DNA from: Gillisella vitis
GTDB lineage: Bacteria; Pseudomonadota; Alphaproteobacteria; Rhizobiales; Rhizobiaceae
DNA length: 64,000 nucleotides
NCBI RefSeq assembly: GCF_014204625.1
Contig: NZ_JACHLU010000016.1
Coordinates: 1 to 64,000, forward strand
Reading direction: 5' to 3'
Shown here: positions 52,278 to 60,857 of the stretch, piece by piece
How positions within the stretch are numbered: the first letter of the stretch is position 1
How the letters are laid out: every line of letters starts with the position of its first letter
Made by a program: the position numbers and the translations under genes
The notes under the pieces: generated by a model
Told to the model about the DNA's origin: nothing
The model's database searches: none
The model's input: only the letters and a program-made list of their open reading frames with translations

Positions 52278-53909
52278 ATGCATCGTCATCTGCACAGGGT
52301 GGCTCTTCGTGCTGGCACAGCATTTTTGCTGGCCGGGCTCTGTCTCAGCTCTCCCGGATTTGCGGCCGCATCGATGGCCAATACGGCAACACCGATCAAA
52401 CATCTCGTGGTGATTTTCCAGGAGAATGTTTCGTTCGATCATTATTTCGCCACTTACCCAAAGGCCGCCAATATTGAAGGCGAACCTGCATTTTCGGCAT
52501 CCACCGATACGCCAAAAGACATTGATACGCTGGCCAATGCTGGCCTGCTGGACAACAACCCGAACAAGACCAACACTGGCAATGGTGTGGATGCCAGCCC
52601 GCCTTTCCGTCTCGATCGCACGCAGGCTGCCACCAATTCGCAAAATCATGGCTATACGGCAGAGCAGGCAGCGTACGACAATTTCGCCATGGATCTTTTC
52701 CCCGCCAATACCGGGCGTGGTACCAAGGGCGCGGCGGGGGCCTTTGGCACCAAGGGTCAGGTCATGGGCTATTATGATGGCAACACCGTCACAGCAATGT
52801 GGACTTATGCCCAGCATTTTGCTCTCAATGACCATTCGTTTTCGACCAATTTTGGCCCATCGACACCGGGGGCCATCAACCTTGTTTCTGGCCAGACCAA
52901 TGGCATGAGCCTGCCGCCCGGCTATGGGTTGGAAAAAGACGGCACCTATTCGAAGGGCCGTGTTGTGCCTGATGGCACGGGTGGCTGGACCATGATCAAC
53001 GATCTTGATCCCACTGGGGACATCTGCTCTGAAGGGCAGACGGGCTTGATGACGGGCCTCAACATTGGCGATATGCTCAATGACAAGAGCCTCACCTGGG
53101 GCTTTTTTGAAGGCGGATTTGATCTGAGCGTTAAAAATCCCAACGGCACCACGGGCTGCAAACGCTCGACCACATCCACGATTACCAAAATTGACAAGAT
53201 GGATTACACGCCCCACCATCAACCTTTTCAATATTATCCATCGACCGCCAATCCGCAGCATATTCGCCCCAGTTCGGTTGATGTCATTGGTACCAGTCAG
53301 GATGGCGGAGCCAATCATCAGTATGACATCAATGATTTTTACGCCGTGCTGAAAAACGGCAACATGCCCGCTGTCAGCTTTTTGAAAGCACCAGCCTATC
53401 AGGATGGGCACGCGGGCTATTCCGATCCGCTCGATGAACAGGAATTCGTGGCAGATGTGGTCAACAGGCTGCAACAGTCGAAGGACTGGAAAGACACTGC
53501 CGTGATCATTCTTTATGACGATTCCGATGGCTGGTATGATCATGCCCACCACGTCATCAATCCTTCCAGCATTCCGGTCAAGGGCTATGACGTGCTGAAT
53601 GGCTCTGCCTGCGGCACAGGCATACCGATGCCGGGTGTCAACGGCCAGCCAGTTCAGGGCCGTTGTGGCTATGGCACACGGCAGCCCTTGCTGGTGATCT
53701 CGCCTTACGCCCGGCAGAATTATATCGATCACACGGTGACAGACCAGACCTCCGTGATGCGCTTCATAGAAGACAACTGGATGGCAGGCCAGCGCCTTGG
53801 CGGCGGATCATTTGATGCTGTTGCCGGCTCCCTGAATGGCATGTTCGACTGGTCCAGGGCGCGCACCGACACGCTGATCCTTGATCCGAAGACCGGGCTG
53901 AAGAGCTGA
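52278..53909 (+). CDS. Secreted phosphoesterase (phospholipase C/acid phosphatase family)
   Basis: The 543-residue protein has a signal peptide (RVALRAGTAFLLAGLCLSSP, cleavage near FAAA) and the PF04185-type phosphoesterase core: HLVVIFQENVSFDHYFATYP with metal-binding Glu-Asn, DHSFSTNFGPSTPGAINLVS, and ILYDDSDGWYDHAHHVINP. This family comprises non-hemolytic phospholipases C and AcpA-type acid phosphatases. It probably releases phosphate or head groups outside the cytoplasm. A cytochrome c peroxidase gene follows after 21 bp. Confidence 0.9.
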   Translation: MHRHLHRVALRAGTAFLLAGLCLSSPGFAAASMANTATPIKHLVVIFQENVSFDHYFATYPKAANIEGEPAFSASTDTPKDIDTLANAGLLDNNPNKTNTGNGVDASPPFRLDRTQAATNSQNHGYTAEQAAYDNFAMDLFPANTGRGTKGAAGAFGTKGQVMGYYDGNTVTAMWTYAQHFALNDHSFSTNFGPSTPGAINLVSGQTNGMSLPPGYGLEKDGTYSKGRVVPDGTGGWTMINDLDPTGDICSEGQTGLMTGLNIGDMLNDKSLTWGFFEGGFDLSVKNPNGTTGCKRSTTSTITKIDKMDYTPHHQPFQYYPSTANPQHIRPSSVDVIGTSQDGGANHQYDINDFYAVLKNGNMPAVSFLKAPAYQDGHAGYSDPLDEQEFVADVVNRLQQSKDWKDTAVIILYDDSDGWYDHAHHVINPSSIPVKGYDVLNGSACGTGIPMPGVNGQPVQGRCGYGTRQPLLVISPYARQNYIDHTVTDQTSVMRFIEDNWMAGQRLGGGSFDAVAGSLNGMFDWSRARTDTLILDPKTGLKS

Positions 53910-53930
53910 TTGTCAGACAGGACCGGATCA

Positions 53931-55280
53931 ATGGTGAATGCATATCGAAAGTCCGGCCTTACGTTTTTGACGCTCGCGGGGCTTTGCCTCGCGGGGGCCA
54001 CACCTGGTCTTGCCGCGCAGAATTATCAAACCACCAATCCGCAGATTGCACCGCTCAGTGCCGTGGCAAAACTGGGCAAGGCGATGTTTTATGATCAATC
54101 TCTTTCTGGCAGTGGCACCATGTCCTGCGCCAGCTGCCATGATCCCGCCCATCATTATGCCCCGGCCAATAGGCTGGCTGTGCAGCGTGGTGGGCTACAT
54201 CTTGATAAAGCTGGCATTCGGTCAGCCCCAAGCCTTGCCTATACAATGGCAACGCCGCCCTTTTCGGTTGGGGTGGAAAACTCCGCTGAGGAAGCCGCGG
54301 AAGCGGCTCCAATGGCGGAAGCGTCCGGCATTGCGCTTGCTGCGCAGGCCGCGCCCGTGGCCGGGCCTCTGGCTGGTCAGCCGGTGGTGAAGGCGGTCGC
54401 TGCCGCCAACAATGCCGTGCCGCAAGGCGGCATGTTCTGGGATGGTCGCGTGGACAGTCTGGAAGAGCAGGCGCTTGGGCCGCTGCTGTCGCCCTTTGAA
54501 ATGGCCAATCGCAATGAAGCCGAGTTGTATCAGAAAATCCGGGACCTATATGGCCCGCAATTGACCGCCCTGTTTGGGGCGCAAGTTGTGGATGACCGAT
54601 CCATGATGCTTTCAGAAGTGGGTTTTGCCCTTGCCCGTTATCAGGTGGAGGACGCGGATTTTCATCCCTATTCCAGCAAATATGATGCCTATTTGCGGGG
54701 AAACGTGCAGTTGAGCGCCGCTGAAGCGCGCGGGCTAAAGCTGTTTGACGATCCCCAGAAAGGCAATTGTGCCTCTTGCCATCTGGACAAGATGACGGGA
54801 GATGGCCAGATGCCGAATTTTACCGATTATGAGTATGAAGCGCTTGGCCTGCCGCGCAATCCCGCCATTGCCGCCAATGACGATCCGACCTATTTTGATC
54901 GCGGTCTCTGCGGCCCATTGCGTCAGGATGACTTTGCCAAACAGCCACAAAACTGCGGCTTGTTCAAAACGCCGACCTTGCGCAATGTTGCCGAGCGTCA
55001 TGTCTATTTCCACAATGGCGTTTATCACACACTGGAAGACGCCATCCGCTTTTACGTGGCCCGTGATACCGACCCGGCCAGCATTTATCCGGCAAAAGCA
55101 GATGGAACCGTCGATAAATTCAACGATATGCCCGACAGTGACAAGGGCAATATTGATGTGATTGACGCGCCCATGGACCGCAAGCCGGGGCAGCCGCCCG
55201 CTTTGAACGAGGCTGACATCAAGGATGTCGTGGCCTTTCTGAAGACCCTGACGGACGGCTGGGATGCGCAGAAACCATAA
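53931..55280 (+). CDS. Di-heme cytochrome c peroxidase (CcpA/MauG family)
   Basis: The 449-residue periplasmic protein has a signal peptide (SGLTFLTLAGLCLAGATPGL) and two c-heme sites, MSCASCHDP at about 65 and NCASCHLDK at about 285. After the first heme a ~50-residue Ala/Pro-rich insert is seen (EEAAEAAPMAEASGIALAAQ). It reduces hydrogen peroxide with electrons from cytochromes, or acts as a MauG-like oxidase. ATG 53931 is preferred; a TTG at 53910 extends the frame. It is probably co-transcribed with the phosphoesterase gene. Confidence 0.9.
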   Translation: MVNAYRKSGLTFLTLAGLCLAGATPGLAAQNYQTTNPQIAPLSAVAKLGKAMFYDQSLSGSGTMSCASCHDPAHHYAPANRLAVQRGGLHLDKAGIRSAPSLAYTMATPPFSVGVENSAEEAAEAAPMAEASGIALAAQAAPVAGPLAGQPVVKAVAAANNAVPQGGMFWDGRVDSLEEQALGPLLSPFEMANRNEAELYQKIRDLYGPQLTALFGAQVVDDRSMMLSEVGFALARYQVEDADFHPYSSKYDAYLRGNVQLSAAEARGLKLFDDPQKGNCASCHLDKMTGDGQMPNFTDYEYEALGLPRNPAIAANDDPTYFDRGLCGPLRQDDFAKQPQNCGLFKTPTLRNVAERHVYFHNGVYHTLEDAIRFYVARDTDPASIYPAKADGTVDKFNDMPDSDKGNIDVIDAPMDRKPGQPPALNEADIKDVVAFLKTLTDGWDAQKP

Positions 55281-55315
55281 AGGGCAGAAGCCATAAAGGT
55301 AAGTCAGCCCTTTCT

Positions 55316-55381
55316 GGAGCATCGTGCCGAAAATCGGAGTCGGAGCAATGCTGTCGTTCCCACTTTTCGGACCAAAGCTGT
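55316..55381. repeat. Palindromic intergenic repeat between convergent genes
   Basis: GAGCATCGTGCCGAAAATCGG and the following CCCACTTTTCGGACCAAAGC resemble diverged parts of the 104-bp family-2 repeat. Confidence 0.5.
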
Positions 55382-55400
55382 AATCCTGTCGGAAAGAATA

Positions 55401-55988
55401 TCAGGCGGCTTTCGTGGCTGCACGCGCCAGTTGACGCCCGGAGGCTGTGATCATGCCTGCAACACCATCCAGCCAGCCGGAGACCAGTTCCAGCGCCAGA
55501 AAGCGCTCACGCGTAAACGGACCCGGCATGACCAGATGTGCCGTCTTGGTCGCAAGGAAGCCGAAACGTTCATAGTAAGCGGCATCACCCACCAGCAACA
55601 CCGCGCCATGGCCACGCAGTTTGGCTTCCTGCAAGGCAGTGCGCATCAGGGCCGAGCCAATGCCCTTGCCCTCAACGGTGCAATCCACCGCGAGCGGTCC
55701 CAGCAGCAGCGCATCGACGGCATGGCCCTCATGATTCACACCGGCTTCAATGTTCCACAGCCGCACGGTGCCAATCACATGGCCCTTGCGGTCGCGGGCC
55801 ACCAACGCCAGACCTTCTGCGGGAATACGGCCCCGGCGGATTTTTTCCGACGATTTTTTGGTCCGCTCAACCCCCATGACGCGATCGAGCAGCGCTTCGC
55901 GCGCCACAACATCCGCAGGGGTTTCAGCATCGATTTTAAAGCTTGGCTGCGCAAAAAAAGCGCGCACGGTATTGAGAACAGCGGCCAT
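55401..55988 (-). CDS. GNAT family N-acetyltransferase next to ornithine decarboxylase
   Basis: This 195-residue protein has a GNAT domain at about residues 20-150: ALLDRVMG, GLALVARDRKGHVIGTVRLW and the acetyl-CoA loop VDCTVEGKGIGSALMRTALQ, then YYERFGFLA. The C-terminal 40 residues are extra. It lies 92 bp downstream of the decarboxylase gene on the same strand, so it may act on a polyamine or amino acid, though YhbS-like GNATs are often unassigned. Confidence 0.85.
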   Translation of the reverse strand: MAAVLNTVRAFFAQPSFKIDAETPADVVAREALLDRVMGVERTKKSSEKIRRGRIPAEGLALVARDRKGHVIGTVRLWNIEAGVNHEGHAVDALLLGPLAVDCTVEGKGIGSALMRTALQEAKLRGHGAVLLVGDAAYYERFGFLATKTAHLVMPGPFTRERFLALELVSGWLDGVAGMITASGRQLARAATKAA

Positions 55989-56080
55989 TGTGACCTCCTA
56001 TCCAGGGGAGTTTCCAAATATTGTGTTGTTTTTCCGTGCCGGGATCAGACCGGCACGGCTGGAATAAGTCCGAGAAAATC

Positions 56081-57214
56081 TCAGATAATATAGGCCTTCA
56101 ACGGATCAAAACCGTTAAATGCCACCGCCGAATAGGTCGTGGTATAAGCACCCGTACCTTCGATCAGCACTTCATCGCCAATGGTCAGCGACAGCGGCAG
56201 CGGATACATGTTCTTCTCATAGAGAACATCGGCGCTGTCGCAGGTGGGGCCAGCCAACACGCAAGGCTCCATCTCGTCACTATCGCGGGCGGTGCGGATC
56301 GGGTAGCGGATCGCTTCATCCATGGTTTCAGCCAGGCCACCAAACTTGCCGATGTCGAGGAACACCCAACGGTGTGCATCGTTGTCGGACTTTTTGGAGA
56401 TCAGCACCACTTCAGCCTTGATCACACCGGCATTGCCCACCATGCCGCGACCGGGCTCAATGATGGTCTGCGGAATGTTGTTGCCGAAATGCTTCTTCAG
56501 CGAGGCATTGATGGCCTGACCATAGGCTTCTGCCGATGGAATGTCGCGCAGGTACTTGGTTGGGAAACCTCCACCCATGTTGACCATTTTCAGCGTAATG
56601 CCCTGCTTGGCCAGTTGCGAAAACACCCGCTTGGCATCGCCAAGGGCTGCATCCCAGGCATCCACCTTGGTCATCTGCGAACCAACGTGGAAGGAAACCC
56701 CAAAAGATTCCAGACCCTGCTGGTGGGCATAGACCAGAACGTCAACAGCCATCTGTGGCACGCAGCCGAACTTGCGGCTCAAAGGCCATTCAGCGCCTTC
56801 ACCATCGGTCAGAACGCGGCAGAATACGCGGGCACCGGGCGCGGAGCGGGCGATTTTTTCCACTTCTTCATGGCAATCGACAGCAAACAGGTTGATGCCG
56901 AGCGCATGTGCGCGGGCCACATCCCGTTCCTTCTTGATAGTGTTGCCAAAAGAAATGCGGGCGGGTGTTGCGCCAGCGGCCAGCGCCATTTCGATTTCAG
57001 CCACAGAGGCGCAATCGAAGTTGGAGCCGAGCGAAGCCAGCAGCGAGAGCACTTCAGGCGCTGGATTGGCCTTGACAGCGTAGTAAATGGCGCTATCGGG
57101 CAGCGCATGGCGGAATGCGCCGAAATTGTCACGCACGACATCAAGGTCCACAACGAGGCAAGGGCCTTCTGGACGGTGGGTGTTGATGAAGTCACGGATG
57201 CGAGCGGTGGTCAT
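56081..57214 (-). CDS. Ornithine (lysine/ornithine) decarboxylase, alanine racemase fold
   Basis: The 377-residue PLP enzyme of the group IV (eukaryotic-type) decarboxylases has PLP Lys in YYAVKANPAPEVL, the His stack in SFHVGSQMTKVDAW, the phosphate loop NMGGGFPTKYLRD, EPGRGMVGNAG and the active-site Cys in GPTCDSADVLYE. It makes putrescine (or cadaverine) from ornithine (or lysine). ATG 57214 follows AAGGGA; the frame reaches 57238. A leader of over 400 nt precedes it, suggesting RNA-level control by polyamine or ornithine. Confidence 0.93.
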   Translation of the reverse strand: MTTARIRDFINTHRPEGPCLVVDLDVVRDNFGAFRHALPDSAIYYAVKANPAPEVLSLLASLGSNFDCASVAEIEMALAAGATPARISFGNTIKKERDVARAHALGINLFAVDCHEEVEKIARSAPGARVFCRVLTDGEGAEWPLSRKFGCVPQMAVDVLVYAHQQGLESFGVSFHVGSQMTKVDAWDAALGDAKRVFSQLAKQGITLKMVNMGGGFPTKYLRDIPSAEAYGQAINASLKKHFGNNIPQTIIEPGRGMVGNAGVIKAEVVLISKKSDNDAHRWVFLDIGKFGGLAETMDEAIRYPIRTARDSDEMEPCVLAGPTCDSADVLYEKNMYPLPLSLTIGDEVLIEGTGAYTTTYSAVAFNGFDPLKAYII

Positions 57215-57640
57215 CGGCTGATCCCTTCCATATTCCAAAGGTTACCGGTGCTGTATAACAGCGCCAGATGGACAAAGTGCGACAACTGCTCTCACGGTGC
57301 CAGTTGGTGGAGACACTGGCGACGTGTCAGCGATTGAACGCGGAACGGTGGATAAACGCCCTCTTGCCTGAGAGCATATTATCCGCTTTGTCTGCCATGG
57401 ATTGGAGGGTAGCCCCTACCGCACTTCCGGCAATGATGGTGTGCCTCTACAGTTAATCCGGCTGATGGAAAGCCGGAAGAGACTAGAAAGGCCCGCACCG
57501 TCGTTGCTTCAAGATGTCCTCGCATTTCTCAGTTGGCCGAGATAGCGACTGGAGGGGTTAATTCCAGGTACCTTACCGATTCCTCACCACATCGAGGGTC
57601 GGCGGACACCCACAGGCACGTGCGACTTTGGGCAAGGAGG
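57215..57640 (-). ncRNA. Long leader of the ornithine decarboxylase gene, candidate speF RNA motif
   Basis: About 425 bp upstream of the decarboxylase have no gene on the minus strand but several stems. These are GGCGCTGT/ACAGCACC (57248-57266), CCGGCT/CAGCCGG (57460-57478), and GCGGATAA pairing with TTATCC (57346-57386). A structured leader called speF is known upstream of alphaproteobacterial ornithine decarboxylase genes. Position and length fit, but I could not align the consensus by eye. Confidence 0.5.
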
Positions 57641-57645
57641 GGTTT

Positions 57646-57729
57646 ATGAAAACACGCCGTCATAATCAAGCACTTTTTGCAAGCCCGGATAATTTTTTAT
57701 TGTCGTGTTTTTCGGGCGATGAAAATTGA
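57646..57729 (+). CDS. Possible 27-residue small ORF with a near-perfect ribosome site
   Basis: AGGAGGGG ends 3 bp before ATG 57646, which opens a 27-codon frame (MKTRRHNQALFASPDNFLLS, then CFSGDEN) ending just before the LysR-type operator. No family is recognised. It lies opposite the presumed start of the decarboxylase leader and could be a leader peptide of the LysR gene or chance. Confidence 0.25.
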   Translation: MKTRRHNQALFASPDNFLLSCFSGDEN

Positions 57730-57749
57730 ACAATGATAGGCTATTGTTC
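57728..57749. promoter_or_regulatory. LysR-type operator
   Basis: GAACAAT and ATTGTTC flank an 8-bp spacer, 32 bp before the LysR start codon. The site has the T-N11-A character of LysR boxes and probably mediates autoregulation. Confidence 0.5.
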
Positions 57750-57780
57750 ACCACGCACAGGCTGATTTGGAGACACAATT

Positions 57781-58707
57781 TTGGACACTCTCACCCGTAT
57801 CCGCGCCTTTATTGATGTTGTGGAGGCCGAAGGCTTTTCGGCTGCCGCCCGCAAGACCGGACGCTCCAAGGCCTTGTTATCCAAATATGTTCGGGAGCTG
57901 GAAGACGAGCTGGGTGCGCTTTTGCTCAACCGCACCACGCGGCAATTTTCCATGACGGAGGCCGGACACACCTATTTTCGCTCTGCTGCCGACATTTTGA
58001 AAGAGATTGACAATCTCGCCGATCTGGTGCGCGAAAACAATGCCGACATTCGCGGCAAGATCCGCATGACCGTGCCGCGGAGTTTTACCGATGCGGAAGT
58101 GGGCCAGTCCCTGATTGATTTTGCTCTGGAACACCCTGATCTTTCCATCGAAATTGTCGCCGAAGACCGATTCGTTGACTTGATCGAGGAGGGGTTTGAC
58201 CTCGGCATTCGTGTCACCAAGCTGGATGATTCGGGCATGATTGCCCGCAAGCTCGCGGATTTCCGGGTCTATACCTGCGTCAGTCCGAAATTTCTGGAGA
58301 AATATGGTCCGCTGGCCCACCCGCAGGATTTGTCGAAAGTCCCCATGCTGATCGATACCAATGGCCGGGGCCATAATACATTGCGGCTGCAAGGCCCGAC
58401 GGGCGAGCCTTTCTCTGTCAATATCTCCGGGCCGCTTGAAGTCAACAGTCCACAAACCACCCTGCGCGGTGCTCTTTCTGGTCTGGGGGCTGCCATTCTG
58501 CCGGATTTTGTTGCCCGCTCCCATATTCAAAGCGGTGCGCTGATCTCGATTTTTGAGGATTACATGCCAACGGGACGCGGTATTTATGCCGTATACCCCC
58601 ACAGGCGCTATCTGCCTGCCAAAGTGCGCGCCCTGGTGGATTTCATGCACAATTGGTTCAAGCGCAACGGTCCCTGCACACCCGGCGCGGGCGGAGCGAA
58701 CTCCTAA
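57781..58707 (+). CDS. LysR family transcriptional regulator, TTG start
   Basis: The 308-residue protein has an N-terminal LysR helix-turn-helix (TRIRAFIDVVEAEGFSAAAR, KTGRSKALLSKYVRELEDEL) and an effector domain (IRGKIRMTVPRSFTDAEVGQ, LIEEGFDLGIRVTKL). The subgroup resembles the CrgA/AaeR-like regulators. The start is TTG 57781 with GGAG 8 bp upstream; no in-frame ATG lies closer. Target genes are not evident; the downstream DUF1007-NicO genes are candidates. Confidence 0.88.
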   Translation: MDTLTRIRAFIDVVEAEGFSAAARKTGRSKALLSKYVRELEDELGALLLNRTTRQFSMTEAGHTYFRSAADILKEIDNLADLVRENNADIRGKIRMTVPRSFTDAEVGQSLIDFALEHPDLSIEIVAEDRFVDLIEEGFDLGIRVTKLDDSGMIARKLADFRVYTCVSPKFLEKYGPLAHPQDLSKVPMLIDTNGRGHNTLRLQGPTGEPFSVNISGPLEVNSPQTTLRGALSGLGAAILPDFVARSHIQSGALISIFEDYMPTGRGIYAVYPHRRYLPAKVRALVDFMHNWFKRNGPCTPGAGGANS

Positions 58708-58775
58708 GTCGAGATGCCCCATTTCCGTCCGATTGCTGACCCATAACCACCCAGACCAGCGACAACGAATATGAG

Positions 58776-59423
58776 ATGATGAAAACAGTCGAAAAACTTC
58801 TTGTCACTGGCCTGCTGTGCTCAACCGCCGCCCCTGCCTTTGCGCACCCGCATGTGTTTGTCGATGCCCGTCTGGAGGTGGTGGCCGCTGCTGACAATAC
58901 CGTGAAGGAATTGCGCAACACCTGGCGGTTTGATGAGGTGTTTTCCTCCAGCGTGCTGATGGATTTTGACAAGAATGCCGATCTGAAGCTCGACGCCAGC
59001 GAGCTGCATGATATTGCCAATACCATCCGCTCATCCCTTGGCGATTATGGCTATTTCACCTTCATCACCGCCAGCGGTGCCACCATCAAGGCCACCAGGC
59101 CGCAGGTGTTCAATGCCGATTACAAAAACAATCGCCTGCTGGTCTATTTCATCACCAGGCCGGAAAAACCCATTCCCATCAAGGGAAACCTGAGTTTTGG
59201 CGTCCATGATCCGACCCTTTATACCGCCATCGATTTTAAAAATGACAGTGATCTTGTGGTCACCGGCGACGGGTTTAAAAAATGCAAGGCCACGGTGGTA
59301 CGGCCAAACCCGGATGATGTGATCAAGCAAAATCAGGCCAGTCTGACGGAGGCGTTTTTCAACGACCCTACTGGCACGGATATGGGCAAGCTCTATGCCA
59401 CGAGGCTTGATCTGGCATGTTGA
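58776..59423 (+). CDS. DUF1007 periplasmic protein, partner of NicO transporter
   Basis: The 215-residue protein has a signal peptide (KLLVTGLLCSTAAPAFA) directly followed by HPHVFVDARLEVVAA, the His-containing motif typical of DUF1007. The rest (NTWRFDEVFSSSVLMDFDKN, DASELHDIANTIRSSLGDYG) fits the family. These proteins regularly accompany NicO/RcnA-type nickel or cobalt transporters and may bind metal at the new N-terminus. It overlaps or abuts the transporter gene. Confidence 0.88.
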   Translation: MMKTVEKLLVTGLLCSTAAPAFAHPHVFVDARLEVVAAADNTVKELRNTWRFDEVFSSSVLMDFDKNADLKLDASELHDIANTIRSSLGDYGYFTFITASGATIKATRPQVFNADYKNNRLLVYFITRPEKPIPIKGNLSFGVHDPTLYTAIDFKNDSDLVVTGDGFKKCKATVVRPNPDDVIKQNQASLTEAFFNDPTGTDMGKLYATRLDLAC

Positions 59424-59470
59424 GGTTTGGGTTGAACGATCATGGTGAGCGGCTATGCGAGGATAGCAGC

Positions 59471-60565
59471 ATGTTTAAATACCTGTCCTTTCTCAGCCTC
59501 GCACTCATCCTTCTGCCAGCCTTAGCCCATGCCGGGTCCCCACTCGGCATCGGCACATCCGAGCCATCCTTCCAGATGAACGGCCCCCTGGCCCCGGTCA
59601 TGCTGTGGATCAACATTCATCAGGAAGAGTTTTACCGCACCCTCACGGCCTCTTTGCGCGATATGCGCGAAAACACCCATGCGCTGTGGACTCTGATCGG
59701 CCTGTCCTTTGCCTATGGTGTGTTTCATGCCGCAGGCCCTGGCCATGGCAAGGCGGTGATCTCGTCTTATATGATTGCCAATGAGCTGGAGCTGAAGCGC
59801 GGCATCAGCATCTCGATTATCTCATCGCTGCTGCAAGGCTTTGTCGCCATTGCCACGGTGGGCGTGATTTTTCTCGCTCTGCGCGGCAGCGGGATTACGC
59901 TGACGCAGGCGACCAACACCATGGAAACCGCGAGTTTTGCGCTGGTGGTGCTGTTTGGCCTGTGGCTGCTGTGGCGCAAATTGCGGGACATCTGGCGAAT
60001 GCCGAGAGTACGGTCACCTGCCATTATTGCAGGTGGTGCAACGGCGCAGCTTTTCGGCGATAGCTCCACCCCGGATTTCGCCTTCTCCAACACGACTGTG
60101 AAAACCGGGCTACGCTTTCAGGCTGAGGCTCTTGACCATGATCACACAGCACTGAGACACGATGAAATCTGCGAGGATTGCGGTCGCAGTCATCTGCCTG
60201 ATCCGAGCATGGTCGGCACTGAGAACTTCAATCTCAAGGAGGCGTGGTCGGCCATCATGGCCGTGGGCTTGCGCCCATGCTCCGGCGCTTTGCTGGTCAT
60301 GACGTTTTCAATGCTCAATGGCCTTTATCTGGGTGGTATTCTCTCGGTTTTTGCCATGGCGGCAGGCACCGCCATCACCGTGTCGGTGCTGGCCATCATT
60401 GCGGTGGGTGCCAAGGGGCTTGCCGTGCGGATCGCCGGACCCGGCTCTTCGGCCGGACGCAGGGTGGGATTGGCCATCGAGATTGGCGGCGCGCTGTTCG
60501 TGATTATCCTTGGCTGCCTATTACTCGGCGCATCATTGCAAGGCTATCACCTATCATCAGGATGA
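59471..60565 (+). CDS. NicO family nickel/cobalt transporter
   Basis: This 364-residue protein has a signal-like N-terminus (MFKYLSFLSLALILLPALAH), the family motif FHAAGPGHGKAVISSYMIAN and six or more membrane spans. A cytoplasmic or periplasmic loop carries His, Asp and Cys (LDHDHTALRHDEICEDCGRS). LRPCSGALLVMTFSMLNGLY is the second conserved block. It probably exports or imports Ni or Co. ATG 59471 has GAGGA upstream; an ATG at 59417 overlapping the DUF1007 stop is the alternative. Confidence 0.88.
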   Translation: MFKYLSFLSLALILLPALAHAGSPLGIGTSEPSFQMNGPLAPVMLWINIHQEEFYRTLTASLRDMRENTHALWTLIGLSFAYGVFHAAGPGHGKAVISSYMIANELELKRGISISIISSLLQGFVAIATVGVIFLALRGSGITLTQATNTMETASFALVVLFGLWLLWRKLRDIWRMPRVRSPAIIAGGATAQLFGDSSTPDFAFSNTTVKTGLRFQAEALDHDHTALRHDEICEDCGRSHLPDPSMVGTENFNLKEAWSAIMAVGLRPCSGALLVMTFSMLNGLYLGGILSVFAMAAGTAITVSVLAIIAVGAKGLAVRIAGPGSSAGRRVGLAIEIGGALFVIILGCLLLGASLQGYHLSSG

Positions 60566-60676
60566 CTGGTGATAACCTTGCTTTTTTGTTTGCATCCCTG
60601 CGGCTCCAAAGCGACTTTGTCCCTTTGGCGATAGATGCGGGTTATTACCTGTCATCAGGATGACGGCGCTGATAAC
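60545..60676. repeat. Imperfect ~32-bp direct repeat around the NicO stop codon
   Basis: TATCACCTATCATCAGGATG at 60545 recurs as TATTACCTGTCATCAGGATG at 60643, both continuing with a TGATAAC. The first copy spans the NicO stop, the second the end of the convergent small gene. It appears to be a local partial duplication. Confidence 0.5.
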
Positions 60677-60857
60677 GCGCCCGCAGCCAGAAGATGGCAA
60701 AAAACGACAGCAGAATCAGCGAACCAACCGTTGCTGCCAGAAGTGGTGAGAAGTCGCCAATCCACAGCACCAGTTTGGGCATGAAGCCCATGGCAAGGCC
60801 AAAGCAGAGAAGAATGAGACCTGCGGCCATCGCCGACTTTTTGTCCTTTGGGGTCAT
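60645..60857 (-). CDS. Small two-helix membrane protein
   Basis: This 70-residue protein has two hydrophobic helices (AMAAGLILLCFGLAMGFMPK and FSPLLAATVGSLILLSFFAI) and a basic C-terminus (RARYQRRHPDDR). Its ATG overlaps the stop of the upstream GNAT gene (ATGA), which suggests translational coupling. No family is recognised. Confidence 0.65.
   Translation of the reverse strand: MTPKDKKSAMAAGLILLCFGLAMGFMPKLVLWIGDFSPLLAATVGSLILLSFFAIFWLRARYQRRHPDDR

Noticed and set aside
52044..53732. 562-codon frame opposite to the secreted phosphoesterase
   Set aside because: The plus-strand gene has a signal peptide and metal-binding motifs; the opposing frame has none.
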